The position numbers were made by a program, and so were the translations under genes. Source: [Eubacterium] yurii subsp. margaretiae ATCC 43715 (lineage in GTDB: Bacteria; Bacillota; Clostridia; Peptostreptococcales; Filifactoraceae). From it: a stretch of DNA of 64,000 bases. The notes under the pieces are model-generated. The model saw only the letters and a list, made by a program, of their open reading frames with translations. It was not told where the DNA came from and searched no databases. The stretch covers positions 2,350,428-2,414,427 of the forward strand of contig GL405246.1 of the NCBI GenBank assembly GCA_000146855.1, read 5' to 3'. Positions 53,949-62,136 of the stretch are shown piece after piece. Each line of letters opens with the position of its first letter. Within the stretch, counting starts at the first letter, position 1.

Positions 53949-54788
53949 ATGAAACAGCTTACTATATTCATTCTTTCAGACTCTCTGGGTAATACTGCAG
54001 AACACGTTGCAGGTGCTGCTATAGCTCAGTTTCAATCAGATTCATTTAACGTAAAAAAATTCCCCTACATAAAAGAAGACACTCCCTTTGACTATATTTT
54101 CAGCGAAATATTGCGTGCACCTGAAAAGATAATCCTACATACTATAGTGAAAAAAGAACTGGTACAAAAGATAAGTCAATTTGCCGGTGAAAATAACATA
54201 AGATGTGTTGATTTACTTACTCCGGTGCTTGACTCAATAGAATCTGTAACCGGTGAGGCTCCTTTGCAGGAAACAGGGATGCTCAGAAAATTAAATGATA
54301 GATATTTCAAGAGAGTGGAATCTGTAGAATTTGCAGTAAAATATGATGACGGAAAAGATCCAAGAGGAGTGCTCAAGGCTGATTTGGTAATAATAGGTGT
54401 ATCTCGTACATCCAAGACACCCCTGTCAATGTACCTTGCCAACAAGAATATCAAGGTGGCAAATATACCTCTGGTACCAGAGGCGAAGGTGCCACAGGAA
54501 CTGTTCCAAATACCATCCAAAAAGATAGTGGGACTTACCAATACACCTGAAAAACTCAACGAAATAAGAACAGAAAGACTTAGAGCACTTGGACTCAGCA
54601 CAGCAAATACAGGTGAAAATAAGTATGCGAATATGGATAGAATACTTGAAGAGATAGACTTTGCCGAATCTCTGATGAAAAAAATAGGATGTCCAATAAT
54701 AAATGTATCCAACAAAGCAATAGAAGAGACTGCCGAAAAGATAATTACCTACTTAAAGAGAAACGGGATGAAAGTATATAACGAATAA
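53949..54788 (+). CDS. Pyruvate phosphate dikinase regulatory protein (DUF299)
   Basis: A 279-residue bifunctional kinase/phosphorylase of the PPSR family. The P-loop-like GVSRTSKTPLSMYLA lies at about residues 152-166 and the N-terminal FILSDSLGNTAEHVA is typical. It adds phosphate from ADP to the active-site threonine of PpdK and removes it by phosphorolysis, switching the dikinase off and on. ATG 53949 has GAGGTG just upstream; a GTG at 53943 overlaps that site. It is directly upstream of ppdK, its target. Confidence 0.93.
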   Translation: MKQLTIFILSDSLGNTAEHVAGAAIAQFQSDSFNVKKFPYIKEDTPFDYIFSEILRAPEKIILHTIVKKELVQKISQFAGENNIRCVDLLTPVLDSIESVTGEAPLQETGMLRKLNDRYFKRVESVEFAVKYDDGKDPRGVLKADLVIIGVSRTSKTPLSMYLANKNIKVANIPLVPEAKVPQELFQIPSKKIVGLTNTPEKLNEIRTERLRALGLSTANTGENKYANMDRILEEIDFAESLMKKIGCPIINVSNKAIEETAEKIITYLKRNGMKVYNE

Positions 54789-54860
54789 GGATTATACGCT
54801 AAACTTATATATAGAAATGAAAAGTTTATTTATTAAAATTAAATCTTGGAGGGAAATGAC

Positions 54861-57485
54861 ATGAAATTTGTTTACGATTTTAAAGAAGGTAATAAGGACA
54901 TGAGAACCATCCTTGGAGGCAAGGGTGCCAACCTTGCTGAAATGACAAACATCGGTTTGCCTGTACCGCAAGGATTTACAATCAGTGCACAAGCCTGCCT
55001 CAGATACTATGATGAGGGTAAAAAACTATGGGATGATCTTCTCAAAGAAATTGATGAACACCTTGCGAATGTCGAAAAAGAACAAGGCAAGAAGTTTTCA
55101 GATCCTAACGATCCCCTACTTTTCTCAGTTCGTTCAGGGGCGGCTATATCAATGCCGGGGATGATGGACACTATACTTAACCTAGGTCTTAACGACGAGA
55201 CTGTCAAAGGTCTTGCAAGAGCTACAGAAAACGAGAGATTTGCATACGACTCTTACAGAAGATTCATTCAAATGTTCTCAGATGTTGCTATCGAAATACC
55301 TAAGGCATATTTTGATGCAAGACTTGACGCTATGAAAGAAGCTAAGGGAGTAACTTTGGATACTGACCTTGATGCCGAAGATTTGAAAAGACTGGTAGAA
55401 GAATTCAAAGAAGTATATAGGGAAGAAAAACACGAAGAATTCCCGCAAGATCCGAAAAAACAACTCTACAAAGCCGTAGAAGCTGTATTTTCATCTTGGA
55501 ATAACAACAGAGCCATAGTATACAGAAACTTAAACGGCATTTCTCATGATTTGGGAACAGCTGTAAACGTACAATCTATGGTATTTGGAAACAAGGGTAA
55601 GACTTCCGGAACAGGAGTTGCATTTACAAGAAATCCGTCTACAGGTGAAAACAAACTATTCGGAGAATTTTTGATGAATGCACAGGGTGAAGATGTCGTA
55701 GCCGGTATCAGAACACCTGAAAACATTGATAAACTCAAAGAAATCAATCAAAAATGCTATGACCAGTTCGTAGAAACAACTCAGTTGCTGGAAAAACACT
55801 ACAAAGATATGCAAGACATAGAATTTACAATAGAAGAAGGCAGACTGTTCTTCCTACAAACAAGAAACGGAAAGAGGACTGCACAAGCTGCAGTAAATGT
55901 AGCTGTAGACCTTGTGGAAGAGGGACTGCTTACAAAAGAAGAAGCTATAATGAAGGTAGAGCCTAAGCAACTTGACCAGTTATTGCACCCTACTTTTGAG
56001 CCAAAGGCTTTGAAAAATGCCGTTCTAATCGCAAAAGGACTTCCTGCATCTCCGGGAGCAGCATCAGGAAAAATCTACTTCAAGGCTGACGAAGCTGTTG
56101 AAGCTGCAAAGAGCGGACAAGAGGTAATCCTTGTAAGACAGGAAACATCTCCTGAAGACATAGAAGGTATGGTAAGTGCCCAAGGTATACTTACTTCAAG
56201 AGGCGGTATGACTTCACATGCTGCCGTTGTAGCAAGAGGAATGGGTAAATGCTGTGTGGCAGGTTGCAGTGAGATAAGAGTTGACGAAGAGCTTAAGACA
56301 GTAAGAGTATCAGACAAGGTATACAAAGAAGGAGATTATATTTCTCTTGACGGCTCTACAGGAGCAGTATACGAAGGTGATATACAAAAGGCTAAACCTG
56401 AACTTACAGGAAAATTCGGCACATTCATGCAATGGGTAAGAGAAATCAAAAAACTCGGCGTTTATACAAATGCCGACACCCCAAGAGATGCAAAACAAGG
56501 TGTAATATTCGGATGCGAAGGTATAGGACTTTGCAGAACAGAACATATGTTCTTCAACGAAGCAAGAATACCTGCTGTTAGAAGAATGATACTTTCACTA
56601 ACACTTGAAGAAAGACAAAAAGCACTTGATGAACTTCTTCCAATGCAAAGACAAGACTTTGTAGACATATTCAAGGAAATGGGAGAAAGACCGGTAGTAA
56701 TAAGATTGCTCGATCCTCCTCTACATGAATTCTTACCTAAGGAAGAAAAAGATATAATAGCAATAGCGCAGTCTATGAAGATATCTTATGATGACATCAA
56801 GGGCAGAATATTAGAACTTGCAGAATTTAACCCAATGCTTGGTCATAGAGGTTGCAGAATTGCGATAAGCTATCCTGAAATCCCAAGAATGCAAGCAAGA
56901 GCAATAATAGAAGCTGCTTTGGAAGTGAAAAAAGAAATACCTAACGTTCATCCTGAAATAATGGTTCCACTTGTAGGCCATGTAAACGAACTTAAATTCG
57001 TAAAAGATGAAATGGTTGATGAAATAAATAAAGTATTTGCAGAAAAAGGCGAAAAGGTAAACTATCTTATAGGTACAATGATAGAAGTGCCAAGAGCGGC
57101 TCTTACTGCTGATGAAATAGCTACAGAAGCTGAATTCTTCAGTTTTGGTACAAATGACCTTACACAAATGGGCTTTGGTTTCTCAAGAGACGACTCAGGC
57201 AAGTTCCTAAGCGATTATACAAACAAAAAGGTATTTGACTTTGCACCGTTTGAACAAGTAGACCAAAAGGGCATAGGAAAATTGATGAAGATGGCTGTAG
57301 AAGACGGTAAAAAGACAAGACCTGATATAATCTTGGGAATATGCGGAGAGCACGGTGGAGATCCGTCAACAGTAGAATTCTGCCATAATATAGGACTTAC
57401 TTATGTATCTTGCTCACCATATAGAGTACCTATAGCAGCACTTGCCGCAGCACAAGCTGTAGTAAAGGAAAAAGAAGCTAAATAA
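54861..57485 (+). CDS. ppdK: Pyruvate, phosphate dikinase
   Basis: An 874-residue three-domain dikinase that interconverts pyruvate, ATP and phosphate with PEP, AMP and pyrophosphate. The N-terminal ATP-grasp domain is followed by the swivelling domain with phosphohistidine His453 in TSRGGMTSHAAVVARG, where Thr451 is the regulatory phosphorylation site type, and the C-terminal PEP-binding barrel with GCEGIGLCRTEHMF and LGICGEHGGDPSTVEFC. GGAGG precedes ATG 54861. It is in an operon with its regulator, 72 bp upstream. A terminator follows. Confidence 0.97.
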   Translation: MKFVYDFKEGNKDMRTILGGKGANLAEMTNIGLPVPQGFTISAQACLRYYDEGKKLWDDLLKEIDEHLANVEKEQGKKFSDPNDPLLFSVRSGAAISMPGMMDTILNLGLNDETVKGLARATENERFAYDSYRRFIQMFSDVAIEIPKAYFDARLDAMKEAKGVTLDTDLDAEDLKRLVEEFKEVYREEKHEEFPQDPKKQLYKAVEAVFSSWNNNRAIVYRNLNGISHDLGTAVNVQSMVFGNKGKTSGTGVAFTRNPSTGENKLFGEFLMNAQGEDVVAGIRTPENIDKLKEINQKCYDQFVETTQLLEKHYKDMQDIEFTIEEGRLFFLQTRNGKRTAQAAVNVAVDLVEEGLLTKEEAIMKVEPKQLDQLLHPTFEPKALKNAVLIAKGLPASPGAASGKIYFKADEAVEAAKSGQEVILVRQETSPEDIEGMVSAQGILTSRGGMTSHAAVVARGMGKCCVAGCSEIRVDEELKTVRVSDKVYKEGDYISLDGSTGAVYEGDIQKAKPELTGKFGTFMQWVREIKKLGVYTNADTPRDAKQGVIFGCEGIGLCRTEHMFFNEARIPAVRRMILSLTLEERQKALDELLPMQRQDFVDIFKEMGERPVVIRLLDPPLHEFLPKEEKDIIAIAQSMKISYDDIKGRILELAEFNPMLGHRGCRIAISYPEIPRMQARAIIEAALEVKKEIPNVHPEIMVPLVGHVNELKFVKDEMVDEINKVFAEKGEKVNYLIGTMIEVPRAALTADEIATEAEFFSFGTNDLTQMGFGFSRDDSGKFLSDYTNKKVFDFAPFEQVDQKGIGKLMKMAVEDGKKTRPDIILGICGEHGGDPSTVEFCHNIGLTYVSCSPYRVPIAALAAAQAVVKEKEAK

Positions 57486-57577
57486 TGGCTTGAACAATGT
57501 AAATTGTGATATAGTATTCTTATAAATATTAATAAGTATTTTATCTCAAAGTCTTACTTTGAAATCAATTAAACTCC

Positions 57578-57612
57578 AAAAAGGCACACTATAGCGTTAG
57601 TGTGCTTTTTTA
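57578..57612 (+). terminator. Terminator of ppdK
   Basis: GGCACACTA pairs with TAGTGTGC with A/T flanks that extend the stem, followed by T6. The gap to 57905 is AT-rich and otherwise empty apart from a weak family-1-like end at about 57855. Confidence 0.85.
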
Positions 57613-57905
57613 AAAATTTGGGCTTAATTATCGCTGATTTTTCCATCTAAGCACTTGCCAAATCTAGTAGCTTACTACGTTTACCATGATGGAAACTATT
57701 GTATTTATAAATATATCTTTCAACTACTTCAGCTCCAATCGGTTATCAGATTAGGTTGTTGCGATAACAAGAGAATTTAACATATCTTCCTTGTATTATA
57801 AAGGTGATTTTTCTATCATTTTAAGTCAAGTATACAAACTTAGTTATATCTTATCCTATTACTCTATTAAACTTTATTATAATTTTTAAGCAGAGGATGA
57901 TAAAA

Positions 57906-58142
57906 ATGAATACAAAAAATATGAAAATAAGATTTCTTATTATGTTTATAGGCTTTATTATTGGAAAATTAACTTCTTTTATAAATATACATCCGCTTTT
58001 TATAATATCCCTTGCATTCATATTTACATTTTCAAACGCAATATTGTATGTGCACTTTAATGATATTTACAAAAAGTATGAAGCATTTTTTGAATACCCT
58101 AGCTTTGTCTTAGTAGGATTTTCCATTGGACGCTTATTTTAA
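57906..58142 (+). CDS. Small integral membrane protein, unknown
   Basis: A 78-residue hydrophobic protein with two or three membrane segments (IRFLIMFIGFIIGKL, PLFIISLAFIFTFSNAIL, FVLVGFSIGRLF). AGAGG lies 9 nt before ATG 57906, which is favoured over the ATG at 57897. No family is recognised. It appears to be transcribed alone. Confidence 0.6.
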   Translation: MNTKNMKIRFLIMFIGFIIGKLTSFINIHPLFIISLAFIFTFSNAILYVHFNDIYKKYEAFFEYPSFVLVGFSIGRLF

Positions 58143-58218
58143 AAATAACGACTATCTAAACAATCAATAAATTAAGTATGAAACTTTCTAAATATAAAGA
58201 TTTTAAGCTATACTTCTA

Positions 58219-58247
58219 TTGACTTTTACTCTTATAAATATTATGAT
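58219..58247 (+). promoter_or_regulatory. Predicted promoter upstream of 58443 gene
   Basis: TTGACT (58219-58224) and TATGAT (58242-58247) with a 17-nt spacer, giving a leader of about 190 nt. The remaining gap (58143-58442) is AT-rich without an ORF. Confidence 0.5.
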
Positions 58248-58442
58248 TTAAGAACAAAATAGCGATGAAATAGGTGACTCACTAAAAAAGAGCTTTTATT
58301 TAAGAACATCAATAAATCAATGGTATATCTCTACAAAGTAAATTCTTAAGAATAGTATTCATAAAACTGCACTAATTATTTATTCATATAATATTAAATA
58401 CCCTTTTATTAAACTATTTTCAGCATTTGAAAAGGAGGAAGT

Positions 58443-59600
58443 ATGTATCAGTTTGAAGAGCTTTTTATAATACTTATCAGCCTTCATGCCCTCTTATATA
58501 TTTTCTCCAAGATTGCTGATAACTTCCATACATATTTTCAAAATTCAAGAAGACAGTTTAGAGCCTATTACAGGGTTACTATAGCAATAATGATAGTCAT
58601 AATATGCCTTACAGCATCCATAGTAAGCATCAAAAATATGTATGCAAAGCTAAGCTTTAGACCTGATAATAAGCACGAGCCCTATAGGATGGAAAAAATA
58701 AACTACAATATACATATACAAGATGACGGCAGTGCAAATGTGGAGCATATAATCGATCTTCTAAGGAATGAGCATCCTTCTGCAAAATCAGATGATAAAA
58801 AACTCAAGACAAACACAGGCATTATAAATTATGAGTTTAACGAAGTAAGCGGAATTAATGACATCCAAGTTTTTGTAAACGGCAAAGAGCTTGAAAAGGA
58901 CCTGTCAAATATGAATAGCACCTTTTCAACTAAGTTTACAAAAAATAAGAAGGAAATTGACATATATTTGCCTTATTTGGACGAAAAACTTGAGATAAGA
59001 ATAAGCTATTTGGCGAAAAATGCCTTATTAAAAGATGAAAACGGCAAGCTGACATATTACAACAGCTTCCTATCCTATAGGAGTGGACTTAGCTATAACA
59101 CACAGTTTAAAGGAAATATAAGGTTTTTTATGCCTAATCACTTTGTTCCGGACATTGCAGCATATTGTGACGATATGTATGTACTGTCAAAAAAAGAAGG
59201 CAATGTTGCAAGTGTATATTTTGAAAATAAGCCCAAACGAAATTTTTTCTTTAGCGGAAGAATAATAAATCATGTTAAGGAATATGATGATGTAGATGCT
59301 TGGAAAAATTATAACAGAAATTTTTCTGTAATTACAAGATTGGATGTCAATACAGGTGGTGATTTGAGTACAAAAAATATCCCATACCTTGATAACAATG
59401 CCTACCTTATAAGTGACTTACAAAAGTCCACTGATGAAAATAATAAAAACTATTCTTATGCCAATTTTCTATATATCTGCATCTTTAATTTTATAATAGG
59501 CGGTATTATATTGCTTATGGTACCTATGTTTCCTTTTATTCGTTGGTACTATAGGAAAAAACTGAATGAATATTGGGAGTTTATGCTTAAGAGCGATTAA
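58443..59600 (+). CDS. Membrane protein with DUF2207-like extracellular domain
   Basis: A 385-residue protein with two N-terminal membrane segments (about 6-21 and 44-66), a long extracellular region (70-335) that starts NYNIHIQDDGSANVEHIIDLL, reminiscent of DUF2207 beta-domains, and a C-terminal membrane segment (about 340-362). The C-terminal catalytic-like part of typical DUF2207 proteins is absent. AAAGGAGG precedes the ATG. The function is unknown. It is followed by another membrane-anchored gene with its own promoter. Confidence 0.68.
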   Translation: MYQFEELFIILISLHALLYIFSKIADNFHTYFQNSRRQFRAYYRVTIAIMIVIICLTASIVSIKNMYAKLSFRPDNKHEPYRMEKINYNIHIQDDGSANVEHIIDLLRNEHPSAKSDDKKLKTNTGIINYEFNEVSGINDIQVFVNGKELEKDLSNMNSTFSTKFTKNKKEIDIYLPYLDEKLEIRISYLAKNALLKDENGKLTYYNSFLSYRSGLSYNTQFKGNIRFFMPNHFVPDIAAYCDDMYVLSKKEGNVASVYFENKPKRNFFFSGRIINHVKEYDDVDAWKNYNRNFSVITRLDVNTGGDLSTKNIPYLDNNAYLISDLQKSTDENNKNYSYANFLYICIFNFIIGGIILLMVPMFPFIRWYYRKKLNEYWEFMLKSD

Positions 59601-59649
59601 AAGGTATTAAAAATTGATTATTAATATGAAAATTATATATATATATATA

Positions 59650-59678
59650 TTGACATTTATATCGAAATCTGATATAAT
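59650..59678 (+). promoter_or_regulatory. Consensus promoter abutted by a TA dinucleotide tract
   Basis: TTGACA (59650-59655) and TATAAT (59673-59678), both perfect, with a 17-nt spacer. A TA repeat of about 17 nt (59634-59650) runs straight into the first hexamer. Repeat length changes could alter promoter strength. Confidence 0.75.
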
Positions 59679-59718
59679 TTGACATATATCATCATAATTT
59701 AAAGGAGGTTTTACAAGT

Positions 59719-60228
59719 ATGAAAAACAGATACAAAGTTATAATTGTAGTTTTACTTTTAGGATTTCTTACTTCCACCAGCTTTTTACTATTTAATTGGT
59801 ATGACAATGCAAATTTTTCCAAGATGTCTCTTGAACAGGCATTAAAGCGAAAGCAATTTAAGGTTGAAGTTAGAAGAGGTGTAGGTCAGTTTGAGATCAA
59901 GCCTTTCAAATTTGCTCAATTACATGATGATAAAGTAAAGGTGTATTTTCGTAATGAGGGAAGAAGAGAAGTTGGATTGACTTTTTTTAATTACTCTGAG
60001 CATATGAGAGATGACAATAAGGGTAAAGAGCCGTACACCGTAAAGGAAAAATTTGCTGCAGGGGAGGAAAAAGAGTTGGTCTTAAAAAGAGATGAAAAAG
60101 CAAGTCCTGATGACGAATACGTGCTTGCTATATCAGATCCGACAGAGCCTTATCCTGTGGTCTTGGGTGAGTTTATGATATATACAGGAGATATTTTGAC
60201 AGAGCCAAGTGCAGTAGGTAAGAAATAG
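59719..60228 (+). CDS. Membrane-anchored protein of unknown function
   Basis: A 169-residue protein with one N-terminal membrane segment or uncleaved signal (about 6-26) and an extracellular beta-rich domain (FEIKPFKFAQLHDDKVKVYF, REVGLTFFNYSEH, GEEKELVLKRDE). The spacing of strands suggests an Ig-like or DUF-type adhesion fold, but no family is recognised. AAAGGAGG precedes the ATG. It has its own strong promoter next to a TA repeat. Confidence 0.68.
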   Translation: MKNRYKVIIVVLLLGFLTSTSFLLFNWYDNANFSKMSLEQALKRKQFKVEVRRGVGQFEIKPFKFAQLHDDKVKVYFRNEGRREVGLTFFNYSEHMRDDNKGKEPYTVKEKFAAGEEKELVLKRDEKASPDDEYVLAISDPTEPYPVVLGEFMIYTGDILTEPSAVGKK

Positions 60229-60252
60229 ATAAAATAAATAATAAGAAAATAT

Positions 60253-60306
60253 AAAGATAGAAGCTTTCATAAATTTTAAATTTATGTCAGTTTCTATCTT
60301 TTTTAT
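60253..60306. terminator. Two-tier terminator between convergent genes
   Basis: Outer stem AAAGATAGAA with TTCTATCTTT and inner stem CATAAATTT with AAATTTATG, followed by T on the plus strand. It serves the 59719 gene and perhaps the fic gene. Confidence 0.75.
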
Positions 60307-60316
60307 TTTCTTATAT

Positions 60317-60919
60317 TTACAATTCCTCAGCCTTATACAAGGTATAGCCCTCATAGGAATAACTGTAATCTATTCCCTTAATATAAAGTATGGCACTGTT
60401 TATCTCATCGCTAAGGGCTGATTTTAATATCTGCTTTATCTCCGTATCCTTTATCGGACTTCTCTCCATAGCAAGGAGGTAGTCCTGTTTGTCTACCTTT
60501 GACCAATCTATGACTTTTCCTATTTCATTTTTTAACATATGGTCGAGCCATATGCGACTACTCCTCCCGTTGCCCTCTCTAAATGGATGTGCAATGTTCA
60601 TCTCCACATATTTTTCTATAATCTCATCAAAATTAGCTTTAGGCATGTTATCAATGCTTTGAAGTGCCTCTCTTAGGTAGATACACGAGGCAAAACGAAA
60701 ATTGCCCTTAGCTATGTTCACTTTGCGAATCTGACCTGCAAAGTCATAAATATCTTCAAAGAGGAAGCGATGAATAAACTGCAGGGTAGTAAATTTTCCG
60801 GCTTTAAAATTTTCAAGCATATTATTTTTAAAAAGCAGAACAGCTTTTTTCTTGCTAATACGCTCCTCATAGCTTGCAAGTTCTATAGGATTGTCTATAT
60901 TAGGCTTGTTTTTTAGCAA
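60317..60919 (-). CDS. Fic family protein, class III (self-inhibited)
   Basis: A 200-residue Fic enzyme with the full catalytic motif HPFREGNGRSSR, predicted to transfer AMP (or another nucleotide) from ATP to a target protein. Near the C-terminus Ser186-Tyr-Ser-Tyr-Glu190-Gly191 fits the inhibitory motif (S/T)xxxE(G/N), in the position expected of class III enzymes such as Neisseria NmFic. This explains the lack of a separate antitoxin gene. The start is TTG at 60919, with GAGGTGG upstream. A family-1 repeat lies directly upstream. Targets in bacteria of this class include gyrase-type proteins in some cases, but none can be named here. Confidence 0.9.
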   Translation of the reverse strand: MLKNKPNIDNPIELASYEERISKKKAVLLFKNNMLENFKAGKFTTLQFIHRFLFEDIYDFAGQIRKVNIAKGNFRFASCIYLREALQSIDNMPKANFDEIIEKYVEMNIAHPFREGNGRSSRIWLDHMLKNEIGKVIDWSKVDKQDYLLAMERSPIKDTEIKQILKSALSDEINSAILYIKGIDYSYSYEGYTLYKAEEL

Positions 60920-60940
60920 ATTACCACCTCATCTAATAAT

Positions 60941-61063
60941 CATACTATTATCTATTTAATACATAAATCTTTTTCAATATTTTTAAAAAATATGTTATTT
61001 ATGACTTTATAATAAATGTTACGAGAATATTTTATCCAATTATTTTATTAGATTTTAGTATTA
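60941..61063. repeat. Family-1 palindromic repeat upstream of fic
   Basis: The left end CATACTATTATCTATTTAAT and the right end ATTTTATTAGATTTTAGTAT are inverted family-1 ends 123 bp apart. It sits 22 bp before the fic start codon, where a promoter would be expected. Confidence 0.65.
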
Positions 61064-61797
61064 CAATTTAATATATAAATTCAACACTTCTAAGCATCAT
61101 TATAACATAAAAGAGCAGTTTTTAAAATCATGCTTTTACTAATGGGTATAATTTCACAACTTTTTAAAAAATTTTACTATATGTCTAAGACAGGTTATAT
61201 TTTTATTCTTACATATATTTAGAAGTGGTAATTATTGAAACTTTCAATATTTTTCTTTTATTTTTTTCTCTTATAAATCATTAGATTAAAGTATTTTTAC
61301 TATATTTGATAAATTTAGTAAAAATTTGAAAAATAAATACGATAAATTAAAAATAGCACTAGAATAAATTAAAAAAGTATAGTATAATGTCAAAAGTTCG
61401 TGTTGATAAAACTACTGAAATATGAATGATTTATTTCATTTTTATAAAATTTTGAAATTTATATTTCATCAACTAAATAATATTCATTATTTTTTCAACA
61501 TGGATTGGCACTTAGGTTACAAGTCGTACTTTTGACGATATTTGTTTTTACAGTATATCCATAACTTTTCAATACATACTTAAATCAAATGTCCTCTAAT
61601 GCTTAAATTTTAAATCTTAAACTGATATTGTCAAAGATTTTACGGTTATGCCTGTTTTGATTGTGCTTTATCTAAGTGGTTTTACTTACAATCAGGACAA
61701 TGATATCATCTGGCATTTATCCTACTATTATCTAAATAATATCAGTATGTAAAATGACTTTACGCCTAAAATACTTATCTTAAGGAGGGATTCTTAA
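61064..61797. other. Long AT-rich intergenic region before the V-ATPase operon
   Basis: About 730 bp with no ORF I can support. It presumably contains the V-ATPase promoter. A partial inverted repeat (GATTGT...ACAATC, about 61660-61700) is visible. Nothing further was recognised. Confidence 0.4.
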
Positions 61798-62121
61798 TTG
61801 GGTAGTTTTGTAATGGAAAATTCTATTATAAGATCCGTAAGGCAGATTGAAGAAGAGTGCGAAGAACTCAAGACCAAAGCCTATGTGGATAAGAACAATA
61901 TAATAGAAAATGCCGAGGACACTGTCAGGAAGATGGAGCTTGACTTCCAAAACCTGAAACAGGAAAATAGGAAGAAGACACTTGAAGAGACCAAGATAAA
62001 AAATGAAAAGGTCCTTGAAAGTGAAATATCGAATGCGAAAGCTGAAATATCAAAAATTCAATCAATTGTGAGAGAAAAAGAACAAGGGGCTATTTCCCTT
62101 ATCATGTCGCTCATTGTGTAA
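61798..62121 (+). CDS. V-type ATP synthase subunit H/G (peripheral stalk)
   Basis: A 107-residue protein that is almost entirely coiled coil, rich in Glu and Lys (residues about 10-95), as in the peripheral-stalk subunit (NtpF/AhaH) that pairs with subunit E. The start is TTG at 61798, 9 nt after AAGGAGG; ATG 61813 is an alternative. It is the first gene of a V-ATPase operon, 15 bp before subunit I. Confidence 0.8.
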   Translation: MGSFVMENSIIRSVRQIEEECEELKTKAYVDKNNIIENAEDTVRKMELDFQNLKQENRKKTLEETKIKNEKVLESEISNAKAEISKIQSIVREKEQGAISLIMSLIV

Positions 62122-62136
62122 AGGGGGGAAATAGGT

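Noticed and set aside
54176..54715. 179-residue minus-strand ORF opposite the PpdK regulator
   Set aside because: The plus-strand frame is a clear PPSR family protein; the minus frame has no motif or good start.
811..61063. CRISPR array or insertion sequences behind the repeats
   Set aside because: The repeats are dispersed, palindromic and not regularly spaced, and no cas or transposase gene is present.
60920..61100. VbhA-like antitoxin gene upstream of fic
   Set aside because: The region is a palindromic repeat without an ORF, and the Fic protein carries its own inhibitory motif.
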